Below are positions 43,601 through 54,334 of a DNA stretch of 64,000 bases, piece after piece. Position numbers and translations under genes: made by a program. The first letter of the stretch is position 1. The number at the start of each line of letters is the position of its first letter. The notes below the pieces were generated by a model that worked only from the letters and a program-made list of their open reading frames with translations, was not told the origin of the DNA and searched no databases. Origin of the DNA: Bacillota bacterium (GTDB lineage: Bacteria > Bacillota > Clostridia > Tissierellales > MES13); NCBI GenBank assembly GCA_009711785.1, contig VENA01000064.1:1-64000 (forward strand), read 5' to 3'.

Positions 43601-46600
43601 TTAATCATAAATATTAATTATTTCTTTATCTTTAGGTCTATAAAACAACGGCTCATTTCCTAAAGTAAAAATAGGGTGATGGTATTTTGGGACTGACAAT
43701 CTTCTCACTATAAAGGAAAAATTATCTTTACCCTTTTTTCCTCTTTCAAAATATTGTTTTAAATACTTTTTATAAGCAAGTATTTCACTCTCATCTAAAT
43801 TAAAAATATCACTTAGCAAATCTACATTAATAATCAATTCTTTAAATTTGTTTACATAGTCTACATTTATATCAACATCTTTCAAAGAAGTTCCTTTGAT
43901 TTTGAATTTTCTTCCAATAAAGATTATCTCCCCTTTATAATTTAATTCTTCCTTGAAGTATTTTTTAACCTTTTCTTCATACTTATCTGAATAAATTGTA
44001 TTTAGAAAAATTATTTTCTTGAATTGAATTATTTTATTAATTAAATTACTTCTATAGAATCCTTTATTACCTTCTATTTCATGGAAATCTTCCTTTTTAA
44101 TAATTTTAAAGTAATGGTTTTTTTCTCTTTGTGTTTCTAAATGTTTGTCCAATTTTTTGCCGTCCATTTCCTTCAGTAAATAGTATCTTTTCAATGAATT
44201 TAAAAGCTGAGAACCACTTTTCCCAAATTCACCTACGATTACTAATGTTTTTTCAGTTTCGTTATTACAATTTTTAATGTTATTTAAAAGACATGTATTT
44301 AACCCTAAATTTCTTATTTTACTACGATTTTCAAAAAGACCGTGTAAACCATTTATATCAGATATGGTTTTGTAGTGAAATAAAATACTATTATCATCAT
44401 TAACTAACTGTCTTATTTTTTCTCTAAAATTGTTTATATCCTCTTGAGTTATTGCTTCATGTTTAGATATTATCTCTAATAATGCTTCATGATATTTTTC
44501 ATCGAATTTAAATAGCCATTTAAATAAATACTCTTCAATTTTACTTGTTTCATTATCATTCCAATTATTTTTTAATATTTCTACACTTTTATGAAAATTA
44601 TCTTTGATTTTATACTCTCTTTTTTTAGTTGTTAAGTTGATAAATAGTTGTAAATAATTATAATCATTACAATACCTTTCATATGCTTTATATCTTTTAG
44701 TTATTATTTCATAACTTTTTATCATTATCTCTGGAATTACAATCATAAGATTTTGATTGTAATTAAAAAAGCAAAAGTCATATCTATCTATATCAAATAT
44801 GTTAATTTTTGCTATATTTAGTTTTTCTTTGCTTAGATCCAATATTTCAATACTATTAATCTGTTCTTCTTTAAACACATATTTATCATTTGTTTCATTA
44901 TTTTGATACCACAAATTTAGTTCCGAGAATGATTCATCATATTCTATATACATTTTTATATACTCATTAGTTTGTCCCTTTTTTTTCTTAGTTAATAAAT
45001 TACTTACATTTTTTAGTTCTTCATTTAATAAATCAAGCATTTTAAAATCTTCATTAATTCCACCTATAGAATTATAAAAGTATTCCAAACTGTCATATAT
45101 TGTCATATAAAATTTCTCAAAATTATCATCGTTTATAGTATTATCTAAAGAAATCCCATATATCAATTTCATTAAATAAGAGTCAGAGCCTTCATTTGTA
45201 TATAAAGAGTTATATATTTCTAAATATTTGTAAACTGATTTCATTCCATCTTTAATCTTTGCATCTTGTGGTAATCTTTCGAAAAAAACACTTATTGTTA
45301 AAATCTTACATAGCTCAAAATAATAACTATCATTTATATGATCTTTATTAAGAGTTTCTAGTAATGTATTTATGTACTCCCATTTATAATGATAAAATGA
45401 TTTAGGAATAATTTTATCATTAATGTTTTCAATATTATGTTCAAGTTTATCTGAATACAACTTGAGTCCTTGCTCTTTAAGAGATTTCATTAATAGAGTA
45501 TCAAAATTTCTCTTAGTATTTTGGATTTTATCACTTAGCTCATCTATAATAAAATACTTATCATAATAACTCCATGGTATAAATGGTAATTGTTCATTAC
45601 ATTCTATTTTATGACCTTGCTCAAAAATATTTACTGTTTTTACTAATTCGATATCAAAATACTTTTTGATAAATGTAAGAGTCCTTTTTCTAATACTTAA
45701 ACCATTTTGTAATAAATTAATAAAATCATTACTTTCACTCAAAAACTTATTCAATGAAATAATATTTGAATGAGTATAGTCAAAAATTACATATCCATAT
45801 TCATTATTAGTCCACTTTTCTAATTCTTTTTTTTCATATTTTATATGCTCAAAATCTTCAGTTAAATACTTACTTTTAGTTCTTATCATTAGTTTATTAT
45901 CTTTGACTAGTAAAACTCTATCGTTATAAATAATATTTTTTTTGCATACTTCCTGACTTGGATACATTCTAACCTTTTTTTTATCTTCATATACCCATCT
46001 CAAGAATTCTATTTTGTTTTTAGTAATAAACTTTTTTATTTCATTCTCTACATTATTATCTCCATCTATTATGTCATCTTGACAACTAATACTTGTATCA
46101 AATCTTAAAATTAATACATTACTTATAAACTTATTATATAATTTTAATTTATCTTTTCCATTTGTAAAGCCACCTTCAGAATTTAAAGTAAGATGTGCAG
46201 ATAAATTTCTATTATTAATAACATTTATTAATAAATCTTCTGCTTGTAACCATTTTGTATGATTAATACTAGTTTCGTCTAAATATTTATTACAATGATT
46301 AATAATCCACCTCCATAATACTTCAACATCTTTCAAATCAGTTGGTTCATGAATTAGTGAAAAAACACAAAGTAATTGATAATAATGGTCAATAATTAAA
46401 TTCATTTTAAAGTATTCTGGTACAAATTCACCTACCTCATATGCTTCAACTGATCTCATCATTTTATCAAAGAATATATTGGTTATCTCTTTTATAATTT
46501 CATTATCAAATTTACTCTTAAAAATTAAATTGTACAGCTTTATTATAAATTCAACATGATTTGTTTCATCTTTTAGCAATTGTAATATCTTTCCATTGCA

Positions 46601-49195
46601 GTAAGTAGGTATTTCTTTATTGTAACTGCATCTTAAGTTCTTATCTATTATATCATCTGGAATTTCTTCAAATAGTGTTTCTATAAAACAATCTTTTCTG
46701 CTCCACATAATATGTAAAATCAAATCATAATCATAGACTTCTAAGTTAGAATTACTAATTTGTTTTAAAATCCATTCAAGCTTTTTATTCGTTATGCTTT
46801 TATTACTTATATATAATTGATTTAAAAAATTTGTTTTTGCAAGTCCTTGTAATTCCATAAAACTATCTCCTTCTTCACTTATATCATAGTTTTTAAAGTA
46901 AAATTTAAAAAAATTTTTAAAAAGTGAACCTCTTCCTTCTTTTAATTTAAACATATAGTCTTTTAGTTCATCGGTTATATTATTTCTTTTGTTATTCTTT
47001 ATATGTGTAAAGTAAAAATTCAAATTTTCCTCTTTATCTATTCCATCAACTAATTTATATAACAATTTATTTGAGTTTCTTTTTTGTTTATTAGTTGCAA
47101 TATGGGCTTTTTTATTTACACTATCAATAAAATATTTATTTTCATTTAAGTATTCTAAAAATTCATTTTTCATATCTTTAACTTGCCCAAATAAATATTT
47201 ATTCTCATTTATTGTTAAATGTAATTTGGAAATATACTCTCTAATCTTTAGTCCTATATCTTCTGCTTTTCTTTCATTCTCAATAATTAAAATTATGTCA
47301 TCAACATATCTAAAATAAAATTCAAAATCATCAGAAATATGTTTTTCTATGAATTTATCAAGTTGCATTAAATAAACTTCAGCTAGATACCGAGCAAAAG
47401 CTGGACCTTGTGGTACACCTTTTGAACCTACTGTTTCTACTATGCTTACTAACATATTAATTATAGTTCTATATTTTTTCTTATCAGACTCTGTCATCTC
47501 CCTCAAAATCTGTTTGATATTATCTACTGGTCCTTGAATAAGCTTTTCTCTTAATATACCAATATCAATTTCATCATAGAAAGACTTTAAGTCGAATTTT
47601 ATTATATAATAATTCTCTAAAACTTCATCAGTGATCCTTTCTTCAATTTCTTTTCTAAACATAAGCCATTGTCTAAAATAATATTTAAAAACATCATTTC
47701 TATTATTAGTTTGTAGGTTATGATTAAATACATAAGCATAAGAATTCTTCGAAAACTCCATGCCGTAGATTTCATTTAACTTTTTTATTAAAGCAGTTGT
47801 TATTAAGTTATCTTGTGCATTTAGTATTACGAACTCTCTGCTTTTATTTTTCTCATATCTTATGACATTGTAATATCTTCCTAAAGAATACTCATCCTTT
47901 GCATTAATATAATCATTAACAATTGTTGTTAAATATTCTTCATCAGTTTCTTGTATATTGTTTAATATAAAATTAAAAGGAACTTCATCGTTTGAATAAT
48001 TGTACTGAATTTGAGCTCTTTTTAATGCAAAAACTTCACTTGGAGACACTTCAAATAAATTATAGTTTACTAGTTCAATATCGTCTAATAGCTCTATCGG
48101 TGACTTAATGCAATATTTTTCACAACAATTACATCCTTCTCCTAAATTGTCATATGCTTCCTTTAAATAATTGCATGTAACAGGGAAGTATTTTATATTA
48201 TCTAATTTCTTCTTAGTTAATTCAGGTCTAAAATTTTGCATACGAGAAAATAATTCAAATAAAAGTTTTTTCCCAGCATCTTTATCATCTTCAGTTTTAA
48301 TTCTATTGAATAATCCAACTAAAATTAATCTTGTCTTGTGCGATAAATGAAAAGGATAATTACTGAGAAGCTCATTTAGAATTGAACACTTGGTAATGTT
48401 CAAAAGTATATCTTCTAAATTAAGTCCTCCCATATACTCAATTTCTCTAACTTTTAAATTAGATTCCGACTTCTCATCTTCATCTATTTCAATATTAAGT
48501 TTATTTAAAATTTCAAGTTTTTTTGGCTTTTTATATGTAAGTAGAACTTCTAATTGTTCTTTTAAAAAATCTTTGTCTAAGTTATCAATAAAAATATTTG
48601 AAATATTAACTTGTTCTATATTTTTTAAAAAATATGAATATTTATTTGATTTCGAATGGTAAGAAAATGGTAATTTAACTCCTTTACCTATTCTACTTTT
48701 AATTGAAGTAGTAGGATATTTATCTAAGTTTAAAATTTCTGAATCAAATTGTATATTCTTTAATATTTTAGTGATAATTTCATATCCCTCTTGTTTAGAT
48801 ATATAATCATTAAATATAATCCATACATGAAACCCTCTATTTCCAGAAAATTCCAATAGATAGTCTATATTTTTATCCTTAAGATATTTACAAAGTTTTT
48901 TTACTTGTTCAAATATATTACTTAACAGATTAACTATTTTATCTCTGCTATCATTTGACTGTATTTGTTTTGACTCAATATCAAAATCAAAACAAATCCA
49001 TTTAATTTTACCGTGTTTCTCCATATATGCTAGAATAGACTTCTTATTTTCGATCATATTGTAGATCTTCAAAGCATCAAATCGTTTATAGATGGTGGCA
49101 TAATTACCATCTGACTTTTGCTCAGCATAAACATGTCTATTAATAACAAAAAATTCATTTAATTTTTTCGAAATTTCCTTTTTTAATTCCTTCAT
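43601..49195 (-). CDS. Giant primase-reverse transcriptase fusion protein, candidate antiviral DRT
   Basis: 1864 residues from an ATG with GAGGTG upstream. Residues about 1-230: AEP-type primase with CFDFDIE (D70, D72), SGNRGFHVW (H123) and SRIGKGVKLPFSYHS, closest to the TOTE/PrimPol pattern. About 341-362: cysteine cluster (C..CNCCEKYC), a probable zinc site. About 450-690: reverse transcriptase with KFDLKSFYDEID (D535), GVPQGPAFAR, FRYVDDII (D632, D633) and LTINENKYLFG. About 700-1700: long helical region with no recognised motif. The end holds LVIVGEFGKSGSQLLNSL and IIFLNTIYSDKYEEKVKKYF, reminiscent of a phosphoribosyltransferase-like fold. Fused primase-RTs occur among UG/Abi-type defence RTs (from memory, the UG10/DRT7 type). 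All catalytic acids are present, so probably active. Confidence 0.85.
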   Translation of the reverse strand: MKELKKEISKKLNEFFVINRHVYAEQKSDGNYATIYKRFDALKIYNMIENKKSILAYMEKHGKIKWICFDFDIESKQIQSNDSRDKIVNLLSNIFEQVKKLCKYLKDKNIDYLLEFSGNRGFHVWIIFNDYISKQEGYEIITKILKNIQFDSEILNLDKYPTTSIKSRIGKGVKLPFSYHSKSNKYSYFLKNIEQVNISNIFIDNLDKDFLKEQLEVLLTYKKPKKLEILNKLNIEIDEDEKSESNLKVREIEYMGGLNLEDILLNITKCSILNELLSNYPFHLSHKTRLILVGLFNRIKTEDDKDAGKKLLFELFSRMQNFRPELTKKKLDNIKYFPVTCNYLKEAYDNLGEGCNCCEKYCIKSPIELLDDIELVNYNLFEVSPSEVFALKRAQIQYNYSNDEVPFNFILNNIQETDEEYLTTIVNDYINAKDEYSLGRYYNVIRYEKNKSREFVILNAQDNLITTALIKKLNEIYGMEFSKNSYAYVFNHNLQTNNRNDVFKYYFRQWLMFRKEIEERITDEVLENYYIIKFDLKSFYDEIDIGILREKLIQGPVDNIKQILREMTESDKKKYRTIINMLVSIVETVGSKGVPQGPAFARYLAEVYLMQLDKFIEKHISDDFEFYFRYVDDIILIIENERKAEDIGLKIREYISKLHLTINENKYLFGQVKDMKNEFLEYLNENKYFIDSVNKKAHIATNKQKRNSNKLLYKLVDGIDKEENLNFYFTHIKNNKRNNITDELKDYMFKLKEGRGSLFKNFFKFYFKNYDISEEGDSFMELQGLAKTNFLNQLYISNKSITNKKLEWILKQISNSNLEVYDYDLILHIMWSRKDCFIETLFEEIPDDIIDKNLRCSYNKEIPTYCNGKILQLLKDETNHVEFIIKLYNLIFKSKFDNEIIKEITNIFFDKMMRSVEAYEVGEFVPEYFKMNLIIDHYYQLLCVFSLIHEPTDLKDVEVLWRWIINHCNKYLDETSINHTKWLQAEDLLINVINNRNLSAHLTLNSEGGFTNGKDKLKLYNKFISNVLILRFDTSISCQDDIIDGDNNVENEIKKFITKNKIEFLRWVYEDKKKVRMYPSQEVCKKNIIYNDRVLLVKDNKLMIRTKSKYLTEDFEHIKYEKKELEKWTNNEYGYVIFDYTHSNIISLNKFLSESNDFINLLQNGLSIRKRTLTFIKKYFDIELVKTVNIFEQGHKIECNEQLPFIPWSYYDKYFIIDELSDKIQNTKRNFDTLLMKSLKEQGLKLYSDKLEHNIENINDKIIPKSFYHYKWEYINTLLETLNKDHINDSYYFELCKILTISVFFERLPQDAKIKDGMKSVYKYLEIYNSLYTNEGSDSYLMKLIYGISLDNTINDDNFEKFYMTIYDSLEYFYNSIGGINEDFKMLDLLNEELKNVSNLLTKKKKGQTNEYIKMYIEYDESFSELNLWYQNNETNDKYVFKEEQINSIEILDLSKEKLNIAKINIFDIDRYDFCFFNYNQNLMIVIPEIMIKSYEIITKRYKAYERYCNDYNYLQLFINLTTKKREYKIKDNFHKSVEILKNNWNDNETSKIEEYLFKWLFKFDEKYHEALLEIISKHEAITQEDINNFREKIRQLVNDDNSILFHYKTISDINGLHGLFENRSKIRNLGLNTCLLNNIKNCNNETEKTLVIVGEFGKSGSQLLNSLKRYYLLKEMDGKKLDKHLETQREKNHYFKIIKKEDFHEIEGNKGFYRSNLINKIIQFKKIIFLNTIYSDKYEEKVKKYFKEELNYKGEIIFIGRKFKIKGTSLKDVDINVDYVNKFKELIINVDLLSDIFNLDESEILAYKKYLKQYFERGKKGKDNFSFIVRRLSVPKYHHPIFTLGNEPLFYRPKDKEIINIYD

Positions 49196-49499
49196 TTATT
49201 AACACCTCAAATTAATTAGACTCACATTTTCTTCTATAATAATATAATTCGTTTTATTTATTAAAATACCTTTGTCGAATATTCTCTTATTGTGTCGATG
49301 TGTAAGTCAACAACTAATATTATTATGTGCTCTATATATGATAATTTCCTCACTATTAGAGTTCACTCCTATAACCAAACCATACAAAGTCTTGGGAGAA
49401 GAAATTAATATATAATTTTTTTGAAATTTTATTACTTTATGCACTACATGTCTATAATCATTAACTTTTGTCTATACTCATATTAAGGGGGTATCGGAC
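49196..49499. other. Divergent control region of the primase-RT and XRE genes
   Basis: 300 bases between two divergent starts. No clear palindromic operator. Defence RTs can use an adjacent non-coding RNA; nothing here can be confirmed as one, but this is the place to look. Confidence 0.4.
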
Positions 49500-49961
49500 A
49501 TGCCTAATATATATAAAGAACTTGGTGAAAATATTAGAAAGTTTAGGAAAAGAAAAAATTTATCTACACCTGACTTCGCAAAAAAAGTTGGAGTATCCAC
49601 AGGTCTTGTTAATAATATAGAACATGGAAGATCAGATGTATTTAAACTAGAATTACTTTTTAGTATAACTAAAGAATTAAATGTATCTATTGTGCAATTA
49701 TTAGATATTGATTCTATAAACATAAAAGATTTAGCTTTACTAGAAGAAATTAATAAATCACTAAAAAAAAATTTAGATGAAAATAATAACAATTTAAGAA
49801 ATTTAAATGATAATCTAAACAAAATTATTAAAGCTTTTATACTAATAGCATCAAAATATAACTGTAATGAAAATGCTTTAAACTCTATTACTAATCACTT
49901 GGTTCAAGAATTAAACTTTATACAAAAAATTGATAATATCAATTCTAAAGTCTCTTTTTAA
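49500..49961 (+). CDS. XRE family transcriptional regulator
   Basis: 153 residues. The N-terminal helix-turn-helix NIRKFRKRKNLSTPDFAKKV then GVSTGLVNNIEHGRSDVFKL (about 9-50) is a classic XRE domain. Next a helical dimerisation region (NKSLKKNLDENNNNLRNLND) and a tail. AAGGGGGT precedes the ATG. It probably controls itself and the divergent primase-RT gene, as repressors at defence or mobile loci often do. Confidence 0.85.
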   Translation: MPNIYKELGENIRKFRKRKNLSTPDFAKKVGVSTGLVNNIEHGRSDVFKLELLFSITKELNVSIVQLLDIDSINIKDLALLEEINKSLKKNLDENNNNLRNLNDNLNKIIKAFILIASKYNCNENALNSITNHLVQELNFIQKIDNINSKVSF

Positions 49962-50062
49962 AGAGGCTTTTTTTATGTTCATTCCACTCTTGTGAAAATA
50001 CTTTCATGTTTATGAATAATATTTTAAAATCTACACATCCTACTTTTAAAGGAGGTGTAGTT

Positions 50063-50863
50063 TTGACAGCTAATAATCTATATCTAAGTAATACTTCTAT
50101 AAAAACATTTTTAACCTGTAAGAGAAAGTTTAAATATAAGTATATAGATAGAATCAATCCAAATAAGGACATTACTAACAAATATTTATCATTTGGCAAT
50201 AGCATTCATCTAGCTTTAGCTGACTTTAATAAATTGACTATTGATAAATATAGGACACTGGATAATCTTCATAATCTACTAAGGAGAAACTGGATCAGAG
50301 ATGGATATGAGTCTAGAGAAGAAGAAAAAACATTCGGTCTGTGGGGATTAGATATGCTAACTAATTACTATAATAATCCAAAAGACGATGGATCAAAAAA
50401 TTATATTATTGAAGATATGATTTTTAATAATGAGCACGATTATATTATATGTGGAAAATTAGATAAGGTATATAAAAATAGTGATGGTAAAACTGAAATT
50501 ATTGATTATAAGACATCTAAAAATATTTCTCCTATAGATGACTTACAGCTACCCCTATACCTTATGCTAGCTAACTATAAACTAGGCTATTACCCTGAAG
50601 TTGTGAGTCTATATTATCTTCCAGAAAATAAGAAAATTTCAAAGGAAGTAGATGATAGCTTTATTAAAGAATCTATCACTAAAATATTAGACTTATGTGA
50701 TGCAATCTTTAATGAAAATGACTTTACTCCTACTCCTAATGCATATTGTAAATCTTATTGCGAACATTATGATATCTGTGATGCTTCTAAAAGTGAAGAA
50801 GCTTTAATAGTAAACGCTCTTACTGATATTAAGAATATTAATACTAAAGAAGTTTTATTTTAA
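50063..50863 (+). CDS. Cas4/RecB-like PD-(D/E)XK nuclease
   Basis: 266 residues from the TTG at 50063, which has an ideal AAAGGAGGTG 6 bases upstream (the frame extends further but without a site). Nuclease core: GKLDKVYKNSDGKTEIIDYK (D...D-x-K) with a Q-motif-like LQLPLYLML. Cysteines at LTCKRKF near the N-terminus and CKSYCEHYDIC near the C-terminus form the four-cysteine iron-sulfur pattern of Cas4/AddB nucleases. It would trim or cut DNA ends, here perhaps during element transfer or defence. Confidence 0.85.
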   Translation: MTANNLYLSNTSIKTFLTCKRKFKYKYIDRINPNKDITNKYLSFGNSIHLALADFNKLTIDKYRTLDNLHNLLRRNWIRDGYESREEEKTFGLWGLDMLTNYYNNPKDDGSKNYIIEDMIFNNEHDYIICGKLDKVYKNSDGKTEIIDYKTSKNISPIDDLQLPLYLMLANYKLGYYPEVVSLYYLPENKKISKEVDDSFIKESITKILDLCDAIFNENDFTPTPNAYCKSYCEHYDICDASKSEEALIVNALTDIKNINTKEVLF

Positions 50864-51071
50864 CTTTGAAGTTAATCTTTTTATATTTTATTTTTAATAT
50901 TAAAAATAAAATTAATAAGTTAAAAACTATAAGTATTATCTTTTAGTTCTACATCTTTTGATGTAATTCTCTTTTATTTATGCTTAATTATTAAAAAAAT
51001 TCTAAATATAAAAAGATAGTCATTGCGTTCATTTATTAAGATGCTTTTGAATATAATTTAAGGAGGCAAAA

Positions 51072-51236
51072 ATGAAAAAACAGGCAATATCTAATTCTAT
51101 TAAACTTGTATATAATGAAAATGAAAAATCAAAATTAAACTTTATAAGATTTCTTGTTAACTATTTCATTGATAATCAAATGTCCGAGGTGAATTTAAAA
51201 GATGGAAATTTCTCAGAAAGAAACAAAAAAGATTGA
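51072..51236 (+). CDS. Small ORF ahead of serine recombinase 1
   Basis: 54 residues with AAGGAGG 5 bases before the ATG. Charged and helical (SIKLVYNENEKSKLNFIRFL, VNYFIDNQMSEVNLKDG). Its end overlaps the recombinase start by 35 bases in another frame, so the two are coupled. Possibly a directionality or accessory factor. No family recognised. Confidence 0.55.
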   Translation: MKKQAISNSIKLVYNENEKSKLNFIRFLVNYFIDNQMSEVNLKDGNFSERNKKD

Positions 51237-52761
51237 AAACTATATTAAAAATAATAAAACTAACAAAAGAAAAAATTTCACTCTTTTTAATACATCACCA
51301 GAAAATTACGCAGCTATTTATGCAAGAATTTCTGGCCAAAATGAAAGTTTCTCTATTTCCTCCCAGATAGAAACTTGTAAAAGATATGCTGAAGATAATG
51401 GTCTAATTGTTTATGATATTTATGAAGATAAACAATCAGCTAGAATGAAACATTTCTATTCTAGACCATCATTTAAGAAGTTATTAAATGATTTAGAATG
51501 TGGAATGTTTAAAAATATCATTATGATCCGTAGAGATAGATTATCAAGAAGAATTGATGATTTCATGCATTTAAGAAGAATTTTTAATCGCTTAAATGTA
51601 AATATAATTTATGTCAAAGAAGGAAACTTTAATTTAAATTCTAACTCTTATGTAACAAACTTTATAGAAAATGTTCTTGTATCCATAAGTACCCTTGAAC
51701 CTGAGTATATTTACCAGAGAACTAAAGGTGGTAGACAAAACCTTAGAAGTCAAGGAATATTTCAATCATCTACGCCCCCTATAGGATATTCAAAAGGCAA
51801 GGAAGCCCACTCTTTTATAATTAATAAAAACGAGGCTAAAGTTATAGAAAAGATATTTAATACCTATGAAGAAATCTTATTAAGCTCAGATAAATCATTA
51901 ACTGATCTTAGAAACATTATTAAAGATAGTAATATTTTAATAAACACTGAAAGACCCAAAACAATAAATAATGATTTCCTTAAAAGAGTTATTACTCGTC
52001 CTATTTATGGTGGGAAACTTATAGAAAGTGAAGATGATGATATTCACAACTGTGTTATATGGCACGAAGATACTAATAATTACTCTCTGGATGAAAGTAA
52101 ATTCATAAAATGTGTAAACTTTGAAAGTATTGTCTCTTGGCGTAAATGGAAAAGAGTTTTCCTCCATCATTATTTCAAAAAAAATGGTCCTAAAACACAA
52201 GACTCTCCTTTTGAAAATATACTTTACTGCAAACGATGTGGTTCTTATTTAAAATTAGATAATAAGCATTATAGTTGCCCTAAGAACTGTCTTAATATAC
52301 CTATAGATACAATGATAAGTGGTGTAACTACTGATATTATTAGAAAAATAGATAATTACTACTTTCAGATAATCTTTAAAGAAAATATTAAGAAAGTAAA
52401 TGAAAAAATTAATACCGAAAAGAAAAAACTCTTAACTAAAGAAAGGATATTAAAGGAAAAAGTTATTAACTATATTGATTCAAATGATGAAAATAAAGCA
52501 AAGGAAATTGAATTTATTAAAAATGAAATCACTACTATTAAAAAAGAGATTAATAAACTTGGAGATAAAAAGCTGCTTTTAACTAACACATTAAATAACA
52601 CTGAATTATTCAAACAATATTTTAGAAACTTAAATGATAAAGATATTAACTTCATTAAGAAAAACCCTGAAGCCTATAGTAGTATCCTTTCAAAGTTCAT
52701 CTCTAAGGTGGTGTGCGATTTTAAAAATGAAAAACTCAGAATTAAAGTCTATGAAAAATGA
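51202..52761 (+). CDS. Large serine recombinase 1
   Basis: 519 residues. Resolvase domain with the nucleophile S44 in AAIYARISGQNESFSISSQI, RRDRLSRRIDDFMHLRR, and a slightly unusual LVSISTLEPEYIYQRTKGGR replacing the common AELER. A recombinase domain follows, then a zinc ribbon (LYCKRCGSYLKLDNKHYSCP) and a coiled coil (about 395-480). The shortened DDE-less catalytic region is normal. A GAGGTG site precedes the start. It integrates or excises DNA between short attachment sites; two further recombinases lie downstream. Confidence 0.88.
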   Translation: MEISQKETKKIENYIKNNKTNKRKNFTLFNTSPENYAAIYARISGQNESFSISSQIETCKRYAEDNGLIVYDIYEDKQSARMKHFYSRPSFKKLLNDLECGMFKNIIMIRRDRLSRRIDDFMHLRRIFNRLNVNIIYVKEGNFNLNSNSYVTNFIENVLVSISTLEPEYIYQRTKGGRQNLRSQGIFQSSTPPIGYSKGKEAHSFIINKNEAKVIEKIFNTYEEILLSSDKSLTDLRNIIKDSNILINTERPKTINNDFLKRVITRPIYGGKLIESEDDDIHNCVIWHEDTNNYSLDESKFIKCVNFESIVSWRKWKRVFLHHYFKKNGPKTQDSPFENILYCKRCGSYLKLDNKHYSCPKNCLNIPIDTMISGVTTDIIRKIDNYYFQIIFKENIKKVNEKINTEKKKLLTKERILKEKVINYIDSNDENKAKEIEFIKNEITTIKKEINKLGDKKLLLTNTLNNTELFKQYFRNLNDKDINFIKKNPEAYSSILSKFISKVVCDFKNEKLRIKVYEK

Positions 52762-54334
52762 TAAAGAAAAAGCAATAGCTTACATTAGAGTTTCCACTAA
52801 AGAACAAAAGAAAGATGGAAATTCCTTAACTTCACAAAAAAAATATATTGAAACATACGCGGAGAAAAATAATTTAGAGTTAATTGACACAGTAGAAGAA
52901 TCAAGGTCTGCTTCTAAAGTAACCTTTAATAATATAGAATATGAAAATAATATATATTCTGGTCTTAAAAATAGACCTAAACTTCTTAAAATTATATCTT
53001 CTGCAAAGCAATCAAACTTCCAACACCTTATAGTTAGCACAAGAGACCGTCTAGCAAGAAACTTAGAGCTCTTTGTTAGCATTAAATATTTTTTAATGAA
53101 GAAAAATATTTCTATTCACTTTGCTAACCCTAGAGAAACTATTAATTCAGAAAATGCTGGTCTGCAAAACTTTATTGAACTTATCTTTGGAAGTGTAGCT
53201 GAATTAGAATCTAATCTGATTTCTGATAGGGTTCGAGATGGTATGGCTCAAAAGGTTAGGCAAGGCTACTGGCCTGGAGGAATTGCCCCCTATGGATACA
53301 CTGCAGAAACAGTCTTTAATAATGGAAAAGAGCATAAGAAATTAAATCCTCTAATAACTCGACAGAAATATATTGAAGATATTTTTAAGCTCCATAATCA
53401 TTATGGATATAGTTATAGAAAAATTGCCAATATCCTAAATGAAGATGATGATATTCAACTATGGAATAAAAGTAAAATTGAAAATATAATTAATAACGAA
53501 GTTTATACTGGAAAAGTTACCTGGGGAAGGCGTAGTAGAAGAAAATATGACACTAACAATGATTCCATCGTATACTCATCTGAAAACAAATGCAGTAAAA
53601 TCATAACTCAAGATGATTGGGATCATGCAAAAAATATAAGAAAGAAAAAGAGTAAAATAAAAGATACAAAATATTTTAGCACACCTTTTCTACTTAGAGA
53701 TAAACTCATTTGTGGTGAATGCGGTGCTTATATGAAAGCTAAAAACTATGGATACAATAGAAAAGGAAAACCTCGAGAAGGAGTCTATAGATGTGATTGT
53801 ACTAAAAATTTAAGTAACAATAAAAAGATGGTATTTAAGAAAAGTCATATTGAAAATAAATTTATTAAAGAATTTCTCATCAATCTAACCCCAACTAAAA
53901 TAAATACACTTTGGGCCCAATATTGCATTACACAAAAGAAAATATTAAATGAAAATAAAGAAAAAGCTAAAAAAATTGATACAGAATTAAATATAAAAAG
54001 AAAAAGACTAAATAAACTAAATAGTTTATTAAATGATAAATCAAATTCTTTTATACTTGAACCATTAAAGACGCAAAAAGTAATTATAAATAAAGAAATA
54101 GCCCTTTTAGAATCCTATAAAAAAAACTTAAATTCCTTTTCATCTAACTCTTATAAAAATGAAGATGAATTATTTAAAGGTCTAGAGAATCTCTTTACTA
54201 GAGATTTTAATAATTTAACTCAAGAAAGAAAAAGAATGCTTATTGATATGTTAATAAATAAAATAATCATTCATAAACAGGAAGAAGACATAATCTTAAC
54301 TATTTATATGAATTCAAACATAGATATACTTTAG
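52727..54334 (+). CDS. Large serine recombinase 2
   Basis: 535 residues if started at the ATG 52727, overlapping recombinase 1 by 35 bases; the ATG at 52751 is an alternative, and neither has a strong site, so coupling is likely. Nucleophile S23 in AIAYIRVSTKEQKKDGNSLT, then STRDRLARNLELFVSIKYFL and GSVAELESNLISDRVRDGMA. DNA-binding part GYWPGGIAPYGYTAETV, zinc ribbon LICGECGAYMKAKNYGY with CDC, and a long coiled coil. Complete. Confidence 0.88.
   Translation: MKNSELKSMKNDKEKAIAYIRVSTKEQKKDGNSLTSQKKYIETYAEKNNLELIDTVEESRSASKVTFNNIEYENNIYSGLKNRPKLLKIISSAKQSNFQHLIVSTRDRLARNLELFVSIKYFLMKKNISIHFANPRETINSENAGLQNFIELIFGSVAELESNLISDRVRDGMAQKVRQGYWPGGIAPYGYTAETVFNNGKEHKKLNPLITRQKYIEDIFKLHNHYGYSYRKIANILNEDDDIQLWNKSKIENIINNEVYTGKVTWGRRSRRKYDTNNDSIVYSSENKCSKIITQDDWDHAKNIRKKKSKIKDTKYFSTPFLLRDKLICGECGAYMKAKNYGYNRKGKPREGVYRCDCTKNLSNNKKMVFKKSHIENKFIKEFLINLTPTKINTLWAQYCITQKKILNENKEKAKKIDTELNIKRKRLNKLNSLLNDKSNSFILEPLKTQKVIINKEIALLESYKKNLNSFSSNSYKNEDELFKGLENLFTRDFNNLTQERKRMLIDMLINKIIIHKQEEDIILTIYMNSNIDIL

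Noticed and set aside
43601..49195. Diversity-generating retroelement or retron
   Set aside because: No template/variable repeat pair, no accessory Avd-like gene and no retron msr/msd hairpins were seen; the RT is fused to a primase.
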